From positions 1 through 45,636 of the forward strand of contig QXHL01000023.1 in NCBI GenBank assembly GCA_003584005.1: a stretch of 45,636 nucleotides of DNA, in the 5' to 3' direction. The translations under genes and the position numbers were made by a program. Of this stretch, positions 1 through 8,109 are shown one piece after another; positions within the stretch are counted from its first letter, which is position 1, and the number at the start of each line of letters is the position of its first letter. Below the pieces are notes generated by a model. The model made no database searches. It was not told the origin of the DNA and was given only the letters and a program-made list of their open reading frames with translations. The DNA is from Alicyclobacillaceae bacterium I2511. GTDB lineage: Bacteria > Bacillota > Bacilli > Alicyclobacillales > Alicyclobacillaceae.

Positions 1-495
1 CTTTAAATCCAGTCTCACCCGGATGCCTTGGCGGCGATAGGCTTTGCGTTTGAGGACAAAATCTGTTTCCAAGGAACGCAGCTGCTTGCGCGCCAAGTCT
101 GGCAACCGAATGTCGTCAAACAACAATTCCGCCAATTCCGCCAGGTCGATTTCCACCTCAATCCACAACTCCCCAGGGTCAGACCCGGCCTGCCCCCGCT
201 GCACCCCCTGTTTCGATGAATCCCGAGATTTCAGCGTATCCCCCTTGTTCACGCTACCGTCCCCAGTGGCCACCCCACGGGCATTTGGATTATCGCCATA
301 AACAAATTGGTATTCCTTAACGCCCCGCACAGGCACACTGAATTTTTTGTGAATGTCTTGTCCAATCACCGTCTCCTCGGCAATAATTTCACGCAAGTTC
401 TCGCGAATTGCTTGTTTTAACTTTTCCCTATGACGAGCCCGGTCCCCAGCGCTACGGTCACTGCGCACTCCAGGTGAATATGGAGAGAAACCCAT
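1..495 (-). CDS. yhbH: YhbH-family (DUF444) sporulation protein, C-terminus beyond window
   Basis: The reverse strand reads from an ATG at 495 to the window edge, giving the first 165 residues (starts MGFSPYSPGVRSDRSAGDR, then REKLKQAIRENLREIIAEE). A basic N-terminus followed by a charged helix and a VPVRGVKEYQF segment is typical of the YhbH/DUF444 family, whose members sit next to prkA in spore formers. A GAGGGGGGA ribosome site precedes the start by a few bases. The gene begins 13 bases after the stop of prkA, so the two are very likely co-transcribed and act in the same stress/sporulation process. The exact biochemical role of the family is not established. The remaining C-terminal part, with the expected von Willebrand-like fold, lies outside the window. 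Confidence 0.85.
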   Translation of the reverse strand, partial: MGFSPYSPGVRSDRSAGDRARHREKLKQAIRENLREIIAEETVIGQDIHKKFSVPVRGVKEYQFVYGDNPNARGVATGDGSVNKGDTLKSRDSSKQGVQRGQAGSDPGELWIEVEIDLAELAELLFDDIRLPDLARKQLRSLETDFVLKRKAYRRQGIRVRLDLK

Positions 496-508
496 GGAGA
501 ATCCCCCC

Positions 509-2440
509 TCAATCTCGCCAGGCGTGGATGCTGGCATAGGTCAATACCTGCTCTGCACTCTTCTCGTTATACCCCATCTCCAACATCTGGCGAATCATGT
601 CGTGGTACTTATTCTGTTGCTCCGCATCCCGTGACCGAGCCTGCGTAACAATGCGAGCCAAGTCTTTCACCGTACCCATCAGTTTGCCCTCGATGGCATC
701 TTTGAGTGGCTCATACGATCCGTATGACAACCCCTCACCTCGGCGCATTGCACTCATCAAGTAGACCATCACGTCCTGGCGAAACCCAGAGGCCGCAGTG
801 CCAAAAATACCAATCTGTTCTTCGATGGACTTGAGAAAGTCCAAGTCGGGTTCCATTTCCTCCCCTGTCACTGCGTCCTTGACCTTGGCCCGATTGCAAA
901 ACGCTTCACAGTGGTCCAAGTAATTCTGAAACAGGGTTTCCGCCTGGTCGTGGTACGCATAAACAAAGGCCCTGGTAATCTCGGTTTCCAAAAGTTTTAG
1001 ATACTGTTTGTGAATGCTATCGTTGAGGAAACCCAAGTAGCGCTCTTTGAGCTCATCGGCAAGATCGGACCTTTGCACCGATTTTGTCAATTCCTCTCGC
1101 ACCGTAATGGGGGTCACCATATTGTCGGGACTGTTGGCCAAGGCCCGGTCAATAGCCTTTTGCACAAACCGAGTAGAAATCCCACTCATGCCCTCATGTT
1201 TCGCATCCTGTCGTAGCTCCCTTATCTCAAAGCGTTTTGTTTTTCCCGGTTCAAACACCGATTCCCCGTTGTAAATTTTCATTTTTGTCACCGGGTCACA
1301 CTTTGCGGTAGCCTCAAGACGGGACAGCACTGCAAACATGGCCGCTACTTCCAGGGTGTGTGGTGCCACGTGAACATTAAAGGCAGAATTTTTCAACATT
1401 TTCTCATAAATTTTTACTTCTTCACTCAACCGCAGGTTATACGGTACCTTTACCACCACCATTCTATCTAATATAGCCTCATTGGTGGGGTCACTCTTAA
1501 ACTTGCGCCACTCGGACTCATTGGAGTGTGCGAGAATCACGGTGTCCACATACACCATCCCGTGCCGCCCCGGAGCTGGAATGACCTTTTCTTGGGTGGC
1601 CGTAATGGCGGTGTGAAGAAACTCTATTTCATTTTTGAACCACTCAATCATCTCGCTAATGCCGCGATTTCCGCGGTTGAAGGCGCCTGTCAACGACAAA
1701 ACCCGCGGGTCATCCTCAGAGTATTTATCCAACTTAGAAATATCCTCTGACCCAATCAACAGCGCCGTGTCTTGGTTGTTTGCATCCACGGGGGGTACTT
1801 TGGCAATCCCCACCCGGCGTATCTTGCTGTATTGCAGGGTTGTCACAGGCATCCGCTCCCACTCCCCAGAAAACTCGTTCTCCAGTCGGAAGCGGCAGAC
1901 CGGGCACAAGTCCCCCTCAATGTGGACGTCCAGGACTTGTGAAAATTGTGTGCGCAAGTGGGCGGGAATCAGATGTAACGGTTCCTCCTGCATGGGGCAT
2001 CCCAAAATGCTATAAAAGGGACCACTTTGCTCCAACAGAGACTCCAGCTTTTCCGCCAATGTCGATTTGCCGGACCCCACCGGTCCCAGAAAAAACAATA
2101 CCTGCCGCGACTCCTCTGCCCGTTGTGCCGCACCATGCAAGTAATCCATCAGCTGATTGATGGGTTCCTCCATGCCAAAAAACTCATCGGCAAAGGCGTT
2201 ATAACGGAACAGTGGAGAGTCTTTAAACAGCCGTTGCACCAACGGATTTGCAACATCTGTCAGTGGTACACGGCCGTGCGCCATCACCGCGCCATACAGC
2301 CTGCGGTGGGCAAGTTGCGGAATCTCAGGGTGCTCCCGCACCAATTCCAGGTACTGAATCAGTGTCCCCTGCCAATTCCTCGTTTCATGCCCTATTCGGT
2401 CTGCCTCAATGAGCGCCTTCAAATCAATTTTGTCCATCAT
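509..2440 (-). CDS. prkA: PrkA-family serine protein kinase / AAA+ protein
   Basis: This 643-residue protein has the normal PrkA length. An AAA+ P-loop (FFLGPVGSGKSTLAEKLE, about residues 115-132) lies in the N-terminal half, followed by the family's LGCPMQEEPLHLIPAHLR segment and a Cys-x2-Cys (CPVCRFRLE). The C-terminal half holds the PrkA kinase-like domain. In Bacillus, PrkA influences sporulation through sigma-K dependent transcription, and some later work assigns it a Lon-like protease role, so 'kinase' is a family label. The gene heads the prkA-yhbH pair. The start at 2440 (ATG, residues MMDKIDLK) agrees with family N-termini. I see no lesion. Confidence 0.95.
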   Translation of the reverse strand: MMDKIDLKALIEADRIGHETRNWQGTLIQYLELVREHPEIPQLAHRRLYGAVMAHGRVPLTDVANPLVQRLFKDSPLFRYNAFADEFFGMEEPINQLMDYLHGAAQRAEESRQVLFFLGPVGSGKSTLAEKLESLLEQSGPFYSILGCPMQEEPLHLIPAHLRTQFSQVLDVHIEGDLCPVCRFRLENEFSGEWERMPVTTLQYSKIRRVGIAKVPPVDANNQDTALLIGSEDISKLDKYSEDDPRVLSLTGAFNRGNRGISEMIEWFKNEIEFLHTAITATQEKVIPAPGRHGMVYVDTVILAHSNESEWRKFKSDPTNEAILDRMVVVKVPYNLRLSEEVKIYEKMLKNSAFNVHVAPHTLEVAAMFAVLSRLEATAKCDPVTKMKIYNGESVFEPGKTKRFEIRELRQDAKHEGMSGISTRFVQKAIDRALANSPDNMVTPITVREELTKSVQRSDLADELKERYLGFLNDSIHKQYLKLLETEITRAFVYAYHDQAETLFQNYLDHCEAFCNRAKVKDAVTGEEMEPDLDFLKSIEEQIGIFGTAASGFRQDVMVYLMSAMRRGEGLSYGSYEPLKDAIEGKLMGTVKDLARIVTQARSRDAEQQNKYHDMIRQMLEMGYNEKSAEQVLTYASIHAWRD

Positions 2441-2747
2441 GGTTGATGCACCACCTTGTTTGGTTTCCGAGCGCGACGTCCCTCGGTCGTGATGGGGGGC
2501 CGGCTGGGCAACGGCGCCACGGCAGTCGGACTGTCCTAAGTCAGTCCTTAACTCTATTTTACGTAAACTTTGAGATTTGTGAAGATCAAATACCGAATTT
2601 TCACATTTATGAGGCTAATTTTCTCATTAAAAACTGTGCGGGGTCAAACGGAGACGGTAGGCACTTTCTAAAAGCTCCAATGCCTACCGTAATTGGAGAT
2701 TTCCATAAAACCATGCCACTCCCTATCCACTTAGAAGCAGCAGCTCG

Positions 2748-2810
2748 TCACTGTTCTAGTGCAGTTTATCACTGACCTAGTGCAGCTTATCACTGACCTA
2801 GTGCTGAAAC
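2748..2810. repeat. Three tandem 21-bp units with an inner palindrome
   Basis: Units at 2748-2768, 2769-2789 and 2790-2810 follow the pattern TCACTGaCCTAGTGCAGcTTA. Each contains the inverted repeat CACT...AGTG. The third unit runs into the 3' end of the DUF6125-like gene. They lie between that gene and prkA, both on the minus strand. They could be protein-binding sites or small hairpins; no function can be assigned from sequence. The rest of 2441-2747 shows no gene; the stretch around 2555-2640 is AT-rich and probably carries the prkA promoter, but no confident -35/-10 pair was found. Confidence 0.6.
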
Positions 2811-3410
2811 GGGATTTTCGTCTTTGCTGGTGTCTTGCGCCTCAGGCAAGGTGAACTCCCAGGCACAGTAATAGTCCCTTTGCAAATCATCAGGCGGGCA
2901 GGCGATGACACGAGTGCGAATCTGTGGATTAATGGCTGCGGCAAACCCTGTGTACTCTACAATTCCTACTTCTTTGCAGGGAAAGTCGGGCAGTCCCTTG
3001 CGTCGACGAGCCTCTTGTACACGGCAACGCGTCATTCGGAACACCATCTTTCCATCTTCCACGCGCTCACTTTCCTGTGTATTGACACGCGCGTAAAGGC
3101 GGAAGGCCAACGCCCTTTGTAACAAATCCAGTCCACCGCCTGGCTTTTCTCCTAAAAAATTCAAAATCCGTTGGGCTTCATTACGCGTAAAATCAGCCCA
3201 CGCCTCCCCATCCAATTCAATCGCCGCAGACATTCCATAATGTTTTTCCACTGCCTGGAACCAAAGTCCATCATGTGCCAGCCACCGTTTGGCAAGGTCA
3301 TCAATAAAAAGCAATAATTCCTCCCGACTCAAATCCTCCGGGGACATGGGTTGGTTCTGCGGTTCGTTCTGCGGTTCGTTCTGCGGTTCGTTCTGCGGTT
3401 CGTTCGCCAT
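2790..3410 (-). CDS. DUF6125-like protein with N-terminal EPQN repeats
   Basis: From ATG 3410 the protein is 206 residues. An AAAGGAG ribosome site sits about 10 bases upstream, so the longer open frame (to 3542) is not used. It opens with four EPQN tetrapeptides encoded by a 12-bp tandem repeat (about 3359-3406), a low-complexity, slippage-prone tail. The body (LSREELLLFIDDLAKRWLAHDG, then a C-rich RCRVQEARRRKGLPDFPCKE) resembles proteins annotated DUF6125, which are uncharacterised. The two Cys residues and the nearby basic cluster suggest a metal- or ligand-binding helical protein, but this is only a guess. It lies upstream of prkA on the same strand, separated by the 21-bp repeats. Confidence 0.75.
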   Translation of the reverse strand: MANEPQNEPQNEPQNEPQNQPMSPEDLSREELLLFIDDLAKRWLAHDGLWFQAVEKHYGMSAAIELDGEAWADFTRNEAQRILNFLGEKPGGGLDLLQRALAFRLYARVNTQESERVEDGKMVFRMTRCRVQEARRRKGLPDFPCKEVGIVEYTGFAAAINPQIRTRVIACPPDDLQRDYYCAWEFTLPEAQDTSKDENPVSALGQ

Positions 3411-3470
3411 CACCCAATTCGCTCCTTTGCGTAGAAAACTATTTTCAGTGTACCGCATCCAAACAAGAAA

Positions 3471-3700
3471 TGAGAGGGGGACCGATTTTGATGGTTCTAG
3501 AATTAATAAGCGTCCCCCAGTCGCTAAATCATCAAATAACAAGGGTTGAAAGACAAATAAGGGTGTGAAAGTCGTCTATTGCACGTTTTCCCACCGTGTT
3601 TGCACCGCTTTTGCTGAAATAAGGGCCTGGCGGACGCCTATTTATGCGAAAAACGGCTTGAAAAGGCCAATAAGCGTCCTGTGGTCTCTTATTTGAGACT
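3471..3700 (+). repeat. Dispersed hairpin-rich repeat, copy A (inverted relative to 10391-10627)
   Basis: This ~230-bp non-coding stretch matches the reverse complement of 10391-10627 along its whole length, at roughly 80% identity by eye. Shared blocks include GTCGCTAAATCATCAAATAAC and AATAAGGGTGTGAAAGTCG. It is built from spaced AATAAG.../...CTTATT or CTATT arms that fold into short hairpins, for example AATAAGCGTCC against GGTCTCTTATT near 3669-3694. Reading frames through it show no protein signature. It behaves like a REP/MITE-type intergenic element. Confidence 0.8.
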
Positions 3701-3858
3701 GTCGCTTCAGTCACCAAGAGAATCCTTGCTGGGGTGGATGATTTGCAGAAGAAACCCCAATATGGAATGTTAACCTCCTACGAAACCTAGTGTATCGACA
3801 GTTTCAAAATAGTGTTTAAACTTGCAGGTCGAACGTCCGTCAATGGGCAATCAAGGAA

Positions 3859-4005
3859 CAAAGGAACAATTGAAACTGTTAGGATAAAGTTTTGGGACAA
3901 GTCGTATTGTGAATAGGAGTAAATTCCCACAAACTAGGATTCAGAGATGTTCCCATGGCTGGGCAAGCTACGATGATAAAAGCTCACACACGTTCACTAC
4001 CCAGA
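3859..4005 (+). pseudogene. Relic of an Rpn-type nuclease gene (5' end and leader only)
   Basis: The stretch aligns with 35094-35240, the leader and first codons of the intact Rpn-like gene. Shared blocks include TTGAAACTGTTAGG / TTGAAGCTGTTAGG and GAGATGTTCCCATGGCTGG / GAGGTGTTCCCATGGCTGG. The relic starts at ATG 3954 and reads MAGQATMIKAHTRSLPR before a stop; the intact gene reads MAGQDTLMKVLTRSL. Everything downstream has been lost and the convergent BtuF-like gene begins straight after. It shows that this gene family was once present at least twice, including the leader. Confidence 0.75.
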
Positions 4006-4011
4006 TAGGTG

Positions 4012-4758
4012 TTACACTGCTGCTAAGGTTGCGACCACTTGTCCAAGGTATGGGACCGCCCACTCCATGCGTGAACCATACCAGGAAATCTCACCGTCGA
4101 CAAGCACGACGCGGGAATCCGGCAACTCCGCCTGCAGTGTCGCCTGGTGACGCTGGCCAAAAGGAAACGGTTCTGAAGACAGAAATACAACTTCAGGCCG
4201 CAGTCGCTGCAACTCAGCAAGTGAAATCTCAGGGTAACGCTCTGTGGCCCCAGCAAAAACGTTGGTAAAGCCAAAGCGCATCAGCAAATCATCCAAATAG
4301 GTGTTCGCACCAACGGCCATAAATGGTTTCTGCCAGATAAGATAGGCCATGCTGCGTGCTATTGCTGACGAAACGCTGCGAAATTTTGCTTCCGCAGCGT
4401 CTGCTAACGCGGCTGCCTGTTCGGTTCGCCCAGTCAAATCACCGAGATTGCGAATTAGCTTCAGAGCACTTGCAACAGACGTCACATTGGCCACATATAC
4501 TGGATAATTGCGTTCTAGCGCCGCAACCATTTCGCGCGTGTTTTCTTCTTTCTCCGCAATCAACAAATCTGGGGACAGCCTGGCCACCCGCTCGAAGTCC
4601 ACCTGCTTGGTGCCACCGATATTTTGCGCCGCCTTCACGTCTGGCTGCGGGTGGATGCAAAACCGTGTTCTGCCCACCACCTGGCCTGAGAGTCCCAAAC
4701 TATAGAGTGTCTCTGTGATGGAAGGGCAAAGTGAAATGATTCGCTGCGGCGGCCACAT
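4012..4758 (-). CDS. BtuF-like helical-backbone metal/cobalamin-binding protein
   Basis: From ATG 4758 (GGAG about 5 bases upstream) the product is 248 residues, starting MWPPQRIISLCPSITETLY. The RIISLCPSITE opening, the VVGRTRFCIHP segment and the GGTKQVDFERVARLSPDLL motif belong to the type-III periplasmic-binding (BtuF/TroA-like) fold. No signal peptide or lipobox is seen, as in the stand-alone cytoplasmic members common in many bacteria. An open frame runs upstream to 4947, but that extension translates a decayed MITE (4859-4888) and lacks a ribosome site. It follows the M20 amidohydrolase on the same strand with a ~180-base gap. The ligand is unknown; cobalamin, siderophore or another chelate is possible. 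Confidence 0.8.
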   Translation of the reverse strand: MWPPQRIISLCPSITETLYSLGLSGQVVGRTRFCIHPQPDVKAAQNIGGTKQVDFERVARLSPDLLIAEKEENTREMVAALERNYPVYVANVTSVASALKLIRNLGDLTGRTEQAAALADAAEAKFRSVSSAIARSMAYLIWQKPFMAVGANTYLDDLLMRFGFTNVFAGATERYPEISLAELQRLRPEVVFLSSEPFPFGQRHQATLQAELPDSRVVLVDGEISWYGSRMEWAVPYLGQVVATLAAV

Positions 4759-4858
4759 TATCTCCAAAGACCTATCCACATCATCTGTAAACTTGCGCCA
4801 CAAGTAATTTGCCCCCTTCACAAGAACCGAAGTAAAATTTCTCCTTAAGGCAACTTCA

Positions 4859-4888
4859 AGAGGTTGTCCGGCCCCCTTTCCAGACACG
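4859..4888. repeat. Decayed MITE: two abutted terminal repeats
   Basis: GAGGTTGTCCGG is followed directly by CCCCTTTCCAGACACGCA. These are the two ends of the 154-bp element at 13573-13726 with the whole centre missing. Flanks CTTCAA and CTTTGA could be a diverged 6-bp target duplication. The site lies between the M20 gene and the BtuF-like gene and adds a spurious in-frame extension to the latter. Confidence 0.65.
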
Positions 4889-4939
4889 CACTTTGAGGCA
4901 ACTTTTGCAGCCTCTGATTTGCCCCGTTGAAACACATCC

Positions 4940-6082
4940 TCACACACTGACCAACCGTTGGCCTGCCTTCATTGCGGCATCGGCGAGCACAACCATCCCA
5001 TCTAACAGTGCCTCTTTGGCAAAGGTCATGTAGGGATGGTGCAGTCCGGGCGAAAGGTCACAACCAAGCCCGAGCATGGTAGCCTGCAACTGTGGACGTA
5101 GAGCCGTATAAAAGTGAAAATCCTCCGCACCTGGTGTAACGACATCCGCAGCCAGCACACCTTCTCCCAGACAATCTGTAATCGCTTGCGCCAAAATTCC
5201 GCGCGCCTCAAGTCCAACTTTCGCCGCCATGCTACGAGCCCCCCACTGGAGGTTGACATCCGCACCATACATAGTGCAGACCGCGCGAATCCGCGCTGCT
5301 GTCTGTTCCACCAAGGCGTCCATGGTTTCATTCGTCTGGGCTCGTAAGTCAAAAGAAAATTCCGCTTTGCCTGGGATAATGTTTGTGTTTTGCCCCCCAG
5401 CTGCAATTTGCGTCATTTTTACGGTGTATGGCACCATAGGATTCAGGTGTATGGCGGTGACGGCCTGCAGAGCGGCGAAAGCCACCTCAATCCCATTAAT
5501 CCCAAGCTGGGGCCGTGCTCCGTGTGAATCGACGCCCATGAGGCTGCCCCGAAGCGGGGCAGCGGCCCCATTGTAAATGGCCGCAGACATCTGCCCTTTG
5601 CGCAGCTCTTGGATGGGGCGTAGGTGTAGCCCAAATAAATAGGATACATCGTTCATGGCCCCTTGTTGGACCATGAAAGTGGCGCCCTCTCCCACCTCTT
5701 CAGCAGGTTGAAAGAGCACCCGGTACCGCACCCCAGGGGAAGGGAACGCTTGCTTTAACAAGTAGACCGCACCCAGCACGGCGGTCATGTGACCATCATG
5801 GCCACAAGAATGGTTGCCCTGCCAGACCCCATGTACCTCTTGCCACAAGGCGTCCATGTCAGAGCGCAGGGCCACAACCGGGCCAGTTTTCGGACCCCAT
5901 TCAGCCACAAGTCCCGGCTTTTCGGCAAAGGTCCGCACCCGTAATCCGAGATCCTGCAGTTTTTGGGCTAGAAAGCGTGTGGTCTCGTGTTCTTTCCAGC
6001 TTGTTTCAGGGTGCTGATGCAAATACTCCCACACCCCCAGAAGCTCCTCTTTTTGCGTCTCCAACTGTCGCATCCATTCCAC
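4940..6082 (-). CDS. M20-family amidohydrolase, probable N-succinyl-L-amino acid hydrolase
   Basis: The 380-residue protein carries the M20D amidohydrolase signature. HQHPETSWKEHET is near the N-terminus, the metal site SCGHDGHMTAVLGA is about residues 90-105, QPAEEVGEGA holds the catalytic acid pair, and HHPYMTF is the C-terminal ligand. The start is GTG 6082, with GGGGGA a few bases upstream. It lies just downstream of the racemase gene (31-base gap). In Geobacillus-type operons a hydrolase of this family removes succinate from N-succinyl-L-amino acids after racemisation; that is the most likely job here, by context. It could instead cleave another N-acyl amino acid or a peptide. No lesion is visible. 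Confidence 0.88.
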   Translation of the reverse strand: MEWMRQLETQKEELLGVWEYLHQHPETSWKEHETTRFLAQKLQDLGLRVRTFAEKPGLVAEWGPKTGPVVALRSDMDALWQEVHGVWQGNHSCGHDGHMTAVLGAVYLLKQAFPSPGVRYRVLFQPAEEVGEGATFMVQQGAMNDVSYLFGLHLRPIQELRKGQMSAAIYNGAAAPLRGSLMGVDSHGARPQLGINGIEVAFAALQAVTAIHLNPMVPYTVKMTQIAAGGQNTNIIPGKAEFSFDLRAQTNETMDALVEQTAARIRAVCTMYGADVNLQWGARSMAAKVGLEARGILAQAITDCLGEGVLAADVVTPGAEDFHFYTALRPQLQATMLGLGCDLSPGLHHPYMTFAKEALLDGMVVLADAAMKAGQRLVSV

Positions 6083-6112
6083 GCGCCATCCCCCTAGCTG
6101 CAGTCACTTCGT

Positions 6113-7234
6113 TTACTTATTTACAGTCTCTGCATCCACTTGCCATTTTTCAACTCTCTCCATTCGTAAGCGAGAAGCCACACCCAAAACATCCTCAACC
6201 GGTAAAAAACCCGGCCGCGAAAAGACCACTTCAGGCTCAATCAAGTCCTGTTCAAAATATCGTGCACTGGGTGCCGTGTCTCCAGGCAACGTAAACCCAG
6301 GCAAGGTTGTCAAAGCGACATTGTGCAAGCGTCCAATTCCGGTTTCAAGCATGCCACCACACCACAGCGGAATGCCGGCGTCTTGACAGACCCCATGAAT
6401 GCGAAGAGCCTCGGCAAATCCTCCAATTCTCCCCACCTTCACATTGATGATGCGACAGGCCCCAAGCTCAATCGCCTTTCTTGCATCTTCCGCACTGTGG
6501 ATGCTCTCGTCCAAACAAATCGGGGTTTGCAGTTCCTTTTGAAGCCGGGCGTGATCTACAAGGTCATCGTTCGCCAGGGGCTGTTCCATCATCATCAAGC
6601 CAAACCCATCAAACTCCCGCAAATGAGACAAGTCTTTTAAACGATACGCACTGTTAGCATCTACCATTAAAGGGATATCCCCAAACTCCCGGCGCAAGGC
6701 AGCAAGCGGTTCCAAATCGTATCCCGGTTTCACCTTCACCTTAATCCGTTGAAATCCCTGTTGCAGGTACCCATTTACTTTTTTAACCAAAGCATCCGTA
6801 GTGGGCTGTATCCCGACACTGATGCCGACAGCAATCTCGGTCTTCTCACCACCAATCAATTGATGCAAGGGGATTTGCGTTTCATTTGCATAAGCGTCCC
6901 ATAAAGCCATTTCCACAGCAGCCTTGGCCATACGGTTGCCCTTAAAACTGTGCAATTTGTCCCCAACAGTAAGTAACTCCGCAGGTGTATGAAATTCTGT
7001 GTCCAGCACCTTTGGTGCGAAAAAATCACGAATCATGTGCCACGCGGTGCCATTTGTCTCTTCACTGTACAGGGGTTCAGAACTGGTCACACATTCACTA
7101 AAGCCAACGGCTCCAGCCTCTGTCTGCACTTCCACTAAAATGACATCTTTTTCAGATTCTACGCCAAACGAGGTCCTAAACGGTTCCTTCATTGGCAAAT
7201 GAAGCCGTCTGAGCTGAATGGATTTGATTTTCAT
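6113..7234 (-). CDS. N-succinylamino acid racemase / o-succinylbenzoate synthase (MenC-type enolase superfamily)
   Basis: The product is 373 residues from ATG 7234; a longer open frame begins at 7273 but lacks support. All enolase-superfamily features are present: the capping domain MKIKSIQLRRLHLPMKEPF, acid/base KVKVKPG, metal ligands in VDANSAY, MMEQPL and CLDESI, the second base lysine in NVKVGRIGG, and WCGGMLETGIGR. In this MenC subgroup many enzymes racemise N-succinylamino acids and some also make o-succinylbenzoate for menaquinone. There is no men gene nearby. Its ATG overlaps the TGA of the upstream GNAT gene (ATGA), so translation is coupled, and an M20 hydrolase follows. This strongly favours the D-to-L amino acid role. 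Confidence 0.9.
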   Translation of the reverse strand: MKIKSIQLRRLHLPMKEPFRTSFGVESEKDVILVEVQTEAGAVGFSECVTSSEPLYSEETNGTAWHMIRDFFAPKVLDTEFHTPAELLTVGDKLHSFKGNRMAKAAVEMALWDAYANETQIPLHQLIGGEKTEIAVGISVGIQPTTDALVKKVNGYLQQGFQRIKVKVKPGYDLEPLAALRREFGDIPLMVDANSAYRLKDLSHLREFDGFGLMMMEQPLANDDLVDHARLQKELQTPICLDESIHSAEDARKAIELGACRIINVKVGRIGGFAEALRIHGVCQDAGIPLWCGGMLETGIGRLHNVALTTLPGFTLPGDTAPSARYFEQDLIEPEVVFSRPGFLPVEDVLGVASRLRMERVEKWQVDAETVNK

Positions 7235-8061
7235 GGAGTTCGCCTTCCCCTTGTCCAGATGTACTCGCCACACTTTTCTTTCACCACAAATTTCGTCGGT
7301 AAAAAACCTTTTTCAACCAGTTTTACTGCACCCCTTCGAAACGCCAAACGCCATGCCACGGCCATGTCCCTGGAGGAACGGATGAGGGTTTCAAAATGAA
7401 GCGGGATTTCGGTGGCGACAGTCGCCCCCATCCCATTCTCTTCGGCAAAGCTGGGGCTACCGTCTTGTCCCACGGTTAGCCACACCGATGGGGATGAGGT
7501 GTCCGAATTTGAGTTCTGAGGTTGATCCAAAGGATGGACATTCCAAGTAGCAATAAATCGATCCGTTTCCATCCCCTGGTTCACTGCATCGCTCCTATCG
7601 GACCCGTAGGCGTTCACCTTGTACTCCGAAATGTGGGCACCCAATTTGTGCAAATTAAAGAAGGCGTTCCGCGACACAAGCGGATCGAACGTCCAGGCAA
7701 TTTTTTGATAGCCGAGTTTTGCAGCTTGTTTTTGTTGCGCGCGCTTCAGTTGTGTGCCCACGCCTTGGTGCAAGTATCCCGGAAGCACTGCTGTTTCATG
7801 TGACCACAAAACCCATTTACCCTGGTATAGCGCTGGAAAGCTGAACAAAAAACCAATAGATTCTCCATCGGCCACAGCAAGCAACAAAACACCGCCATAC
7901 TTCGCATGTACGCCCATTTGCGCAATAGAACACGCCGCAGGCTCGCCCCAAACCCGCGTCGAGAGATTTCTGCATTCGGCAGCGTCTTCCATTGTTTCCA
8001 CTAATTTAATGTGTATCGGCAACCCTGCAATCTCCTTTCCCCAGACATCAGACACCCCCAT
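7231..8061 (-). CDS. GNAT acyltransferase, probable amino-acid N-succinyltransferase
   Basis: The GNAT core is clear: LHQGVGTQLKRAQQ is the acyl-CoA pyrophosphate loop, and AWTFDPLVSRNAFFNLHKLGAHISEYKVNAYG matches the long-GNAT subgroup found next to N-succinylamino acid racemases. Those partners transfer succinyl from succinyl-CoA to D-amino acids. The ATG at 8061 gives 276 residues. An alternative TTG at 8022 has a much better ribosome site (GGAAAGGAG, 9 bases upstream) and would start at LPIHIKLVETMED; I consider it at least as likely. The gene overlaps the racemase start by four bases. The last ~100 residues form a second domain not recognised individually. Confidence 0.85.
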   Translation of the reverse strand: MGVSDVWGKEIAGLPIHIKLVETMEDAAECRNLSTRVWGEPAACSIAQMGVHAKYGGVLLLAVADGESIGFLFSFPALYQGKWVLWSHETAVLPGYLHQGVGTQLKRAQQKQAAKLGYQKIAWTFDPLVSRNAFFNLHKLGAHISEYKVNAYGSDRSDAVNQGMETDRFIATWNVHPLDQPQNSNSDTSSPSVWLTVGQDGSPSFAEENGMGATVATEIPLHFETLIRSSRDMAVAWRLAFRRGAVKLVEKGFLPTKFVVKEKCGEYIWTRGRRTP

Positions 8062-8109
8062 CAATATAGCAAACTTTCCTGTAATTTAACTCAAATCGCA
8101 CAGAACTGT

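Noticed and set aside
3532-3717. 61-codon frame in repeat copy A
   Set aside because: It lies wholly in the hairpin repeat and the frame is not kept in copy B.
4759-4947. N-terminal extension of the BtuF-like protein
   Set aside because: It translates a collapsed MITE and lacks a ribosome site; ATG 4758 has GGAG and fits the family.
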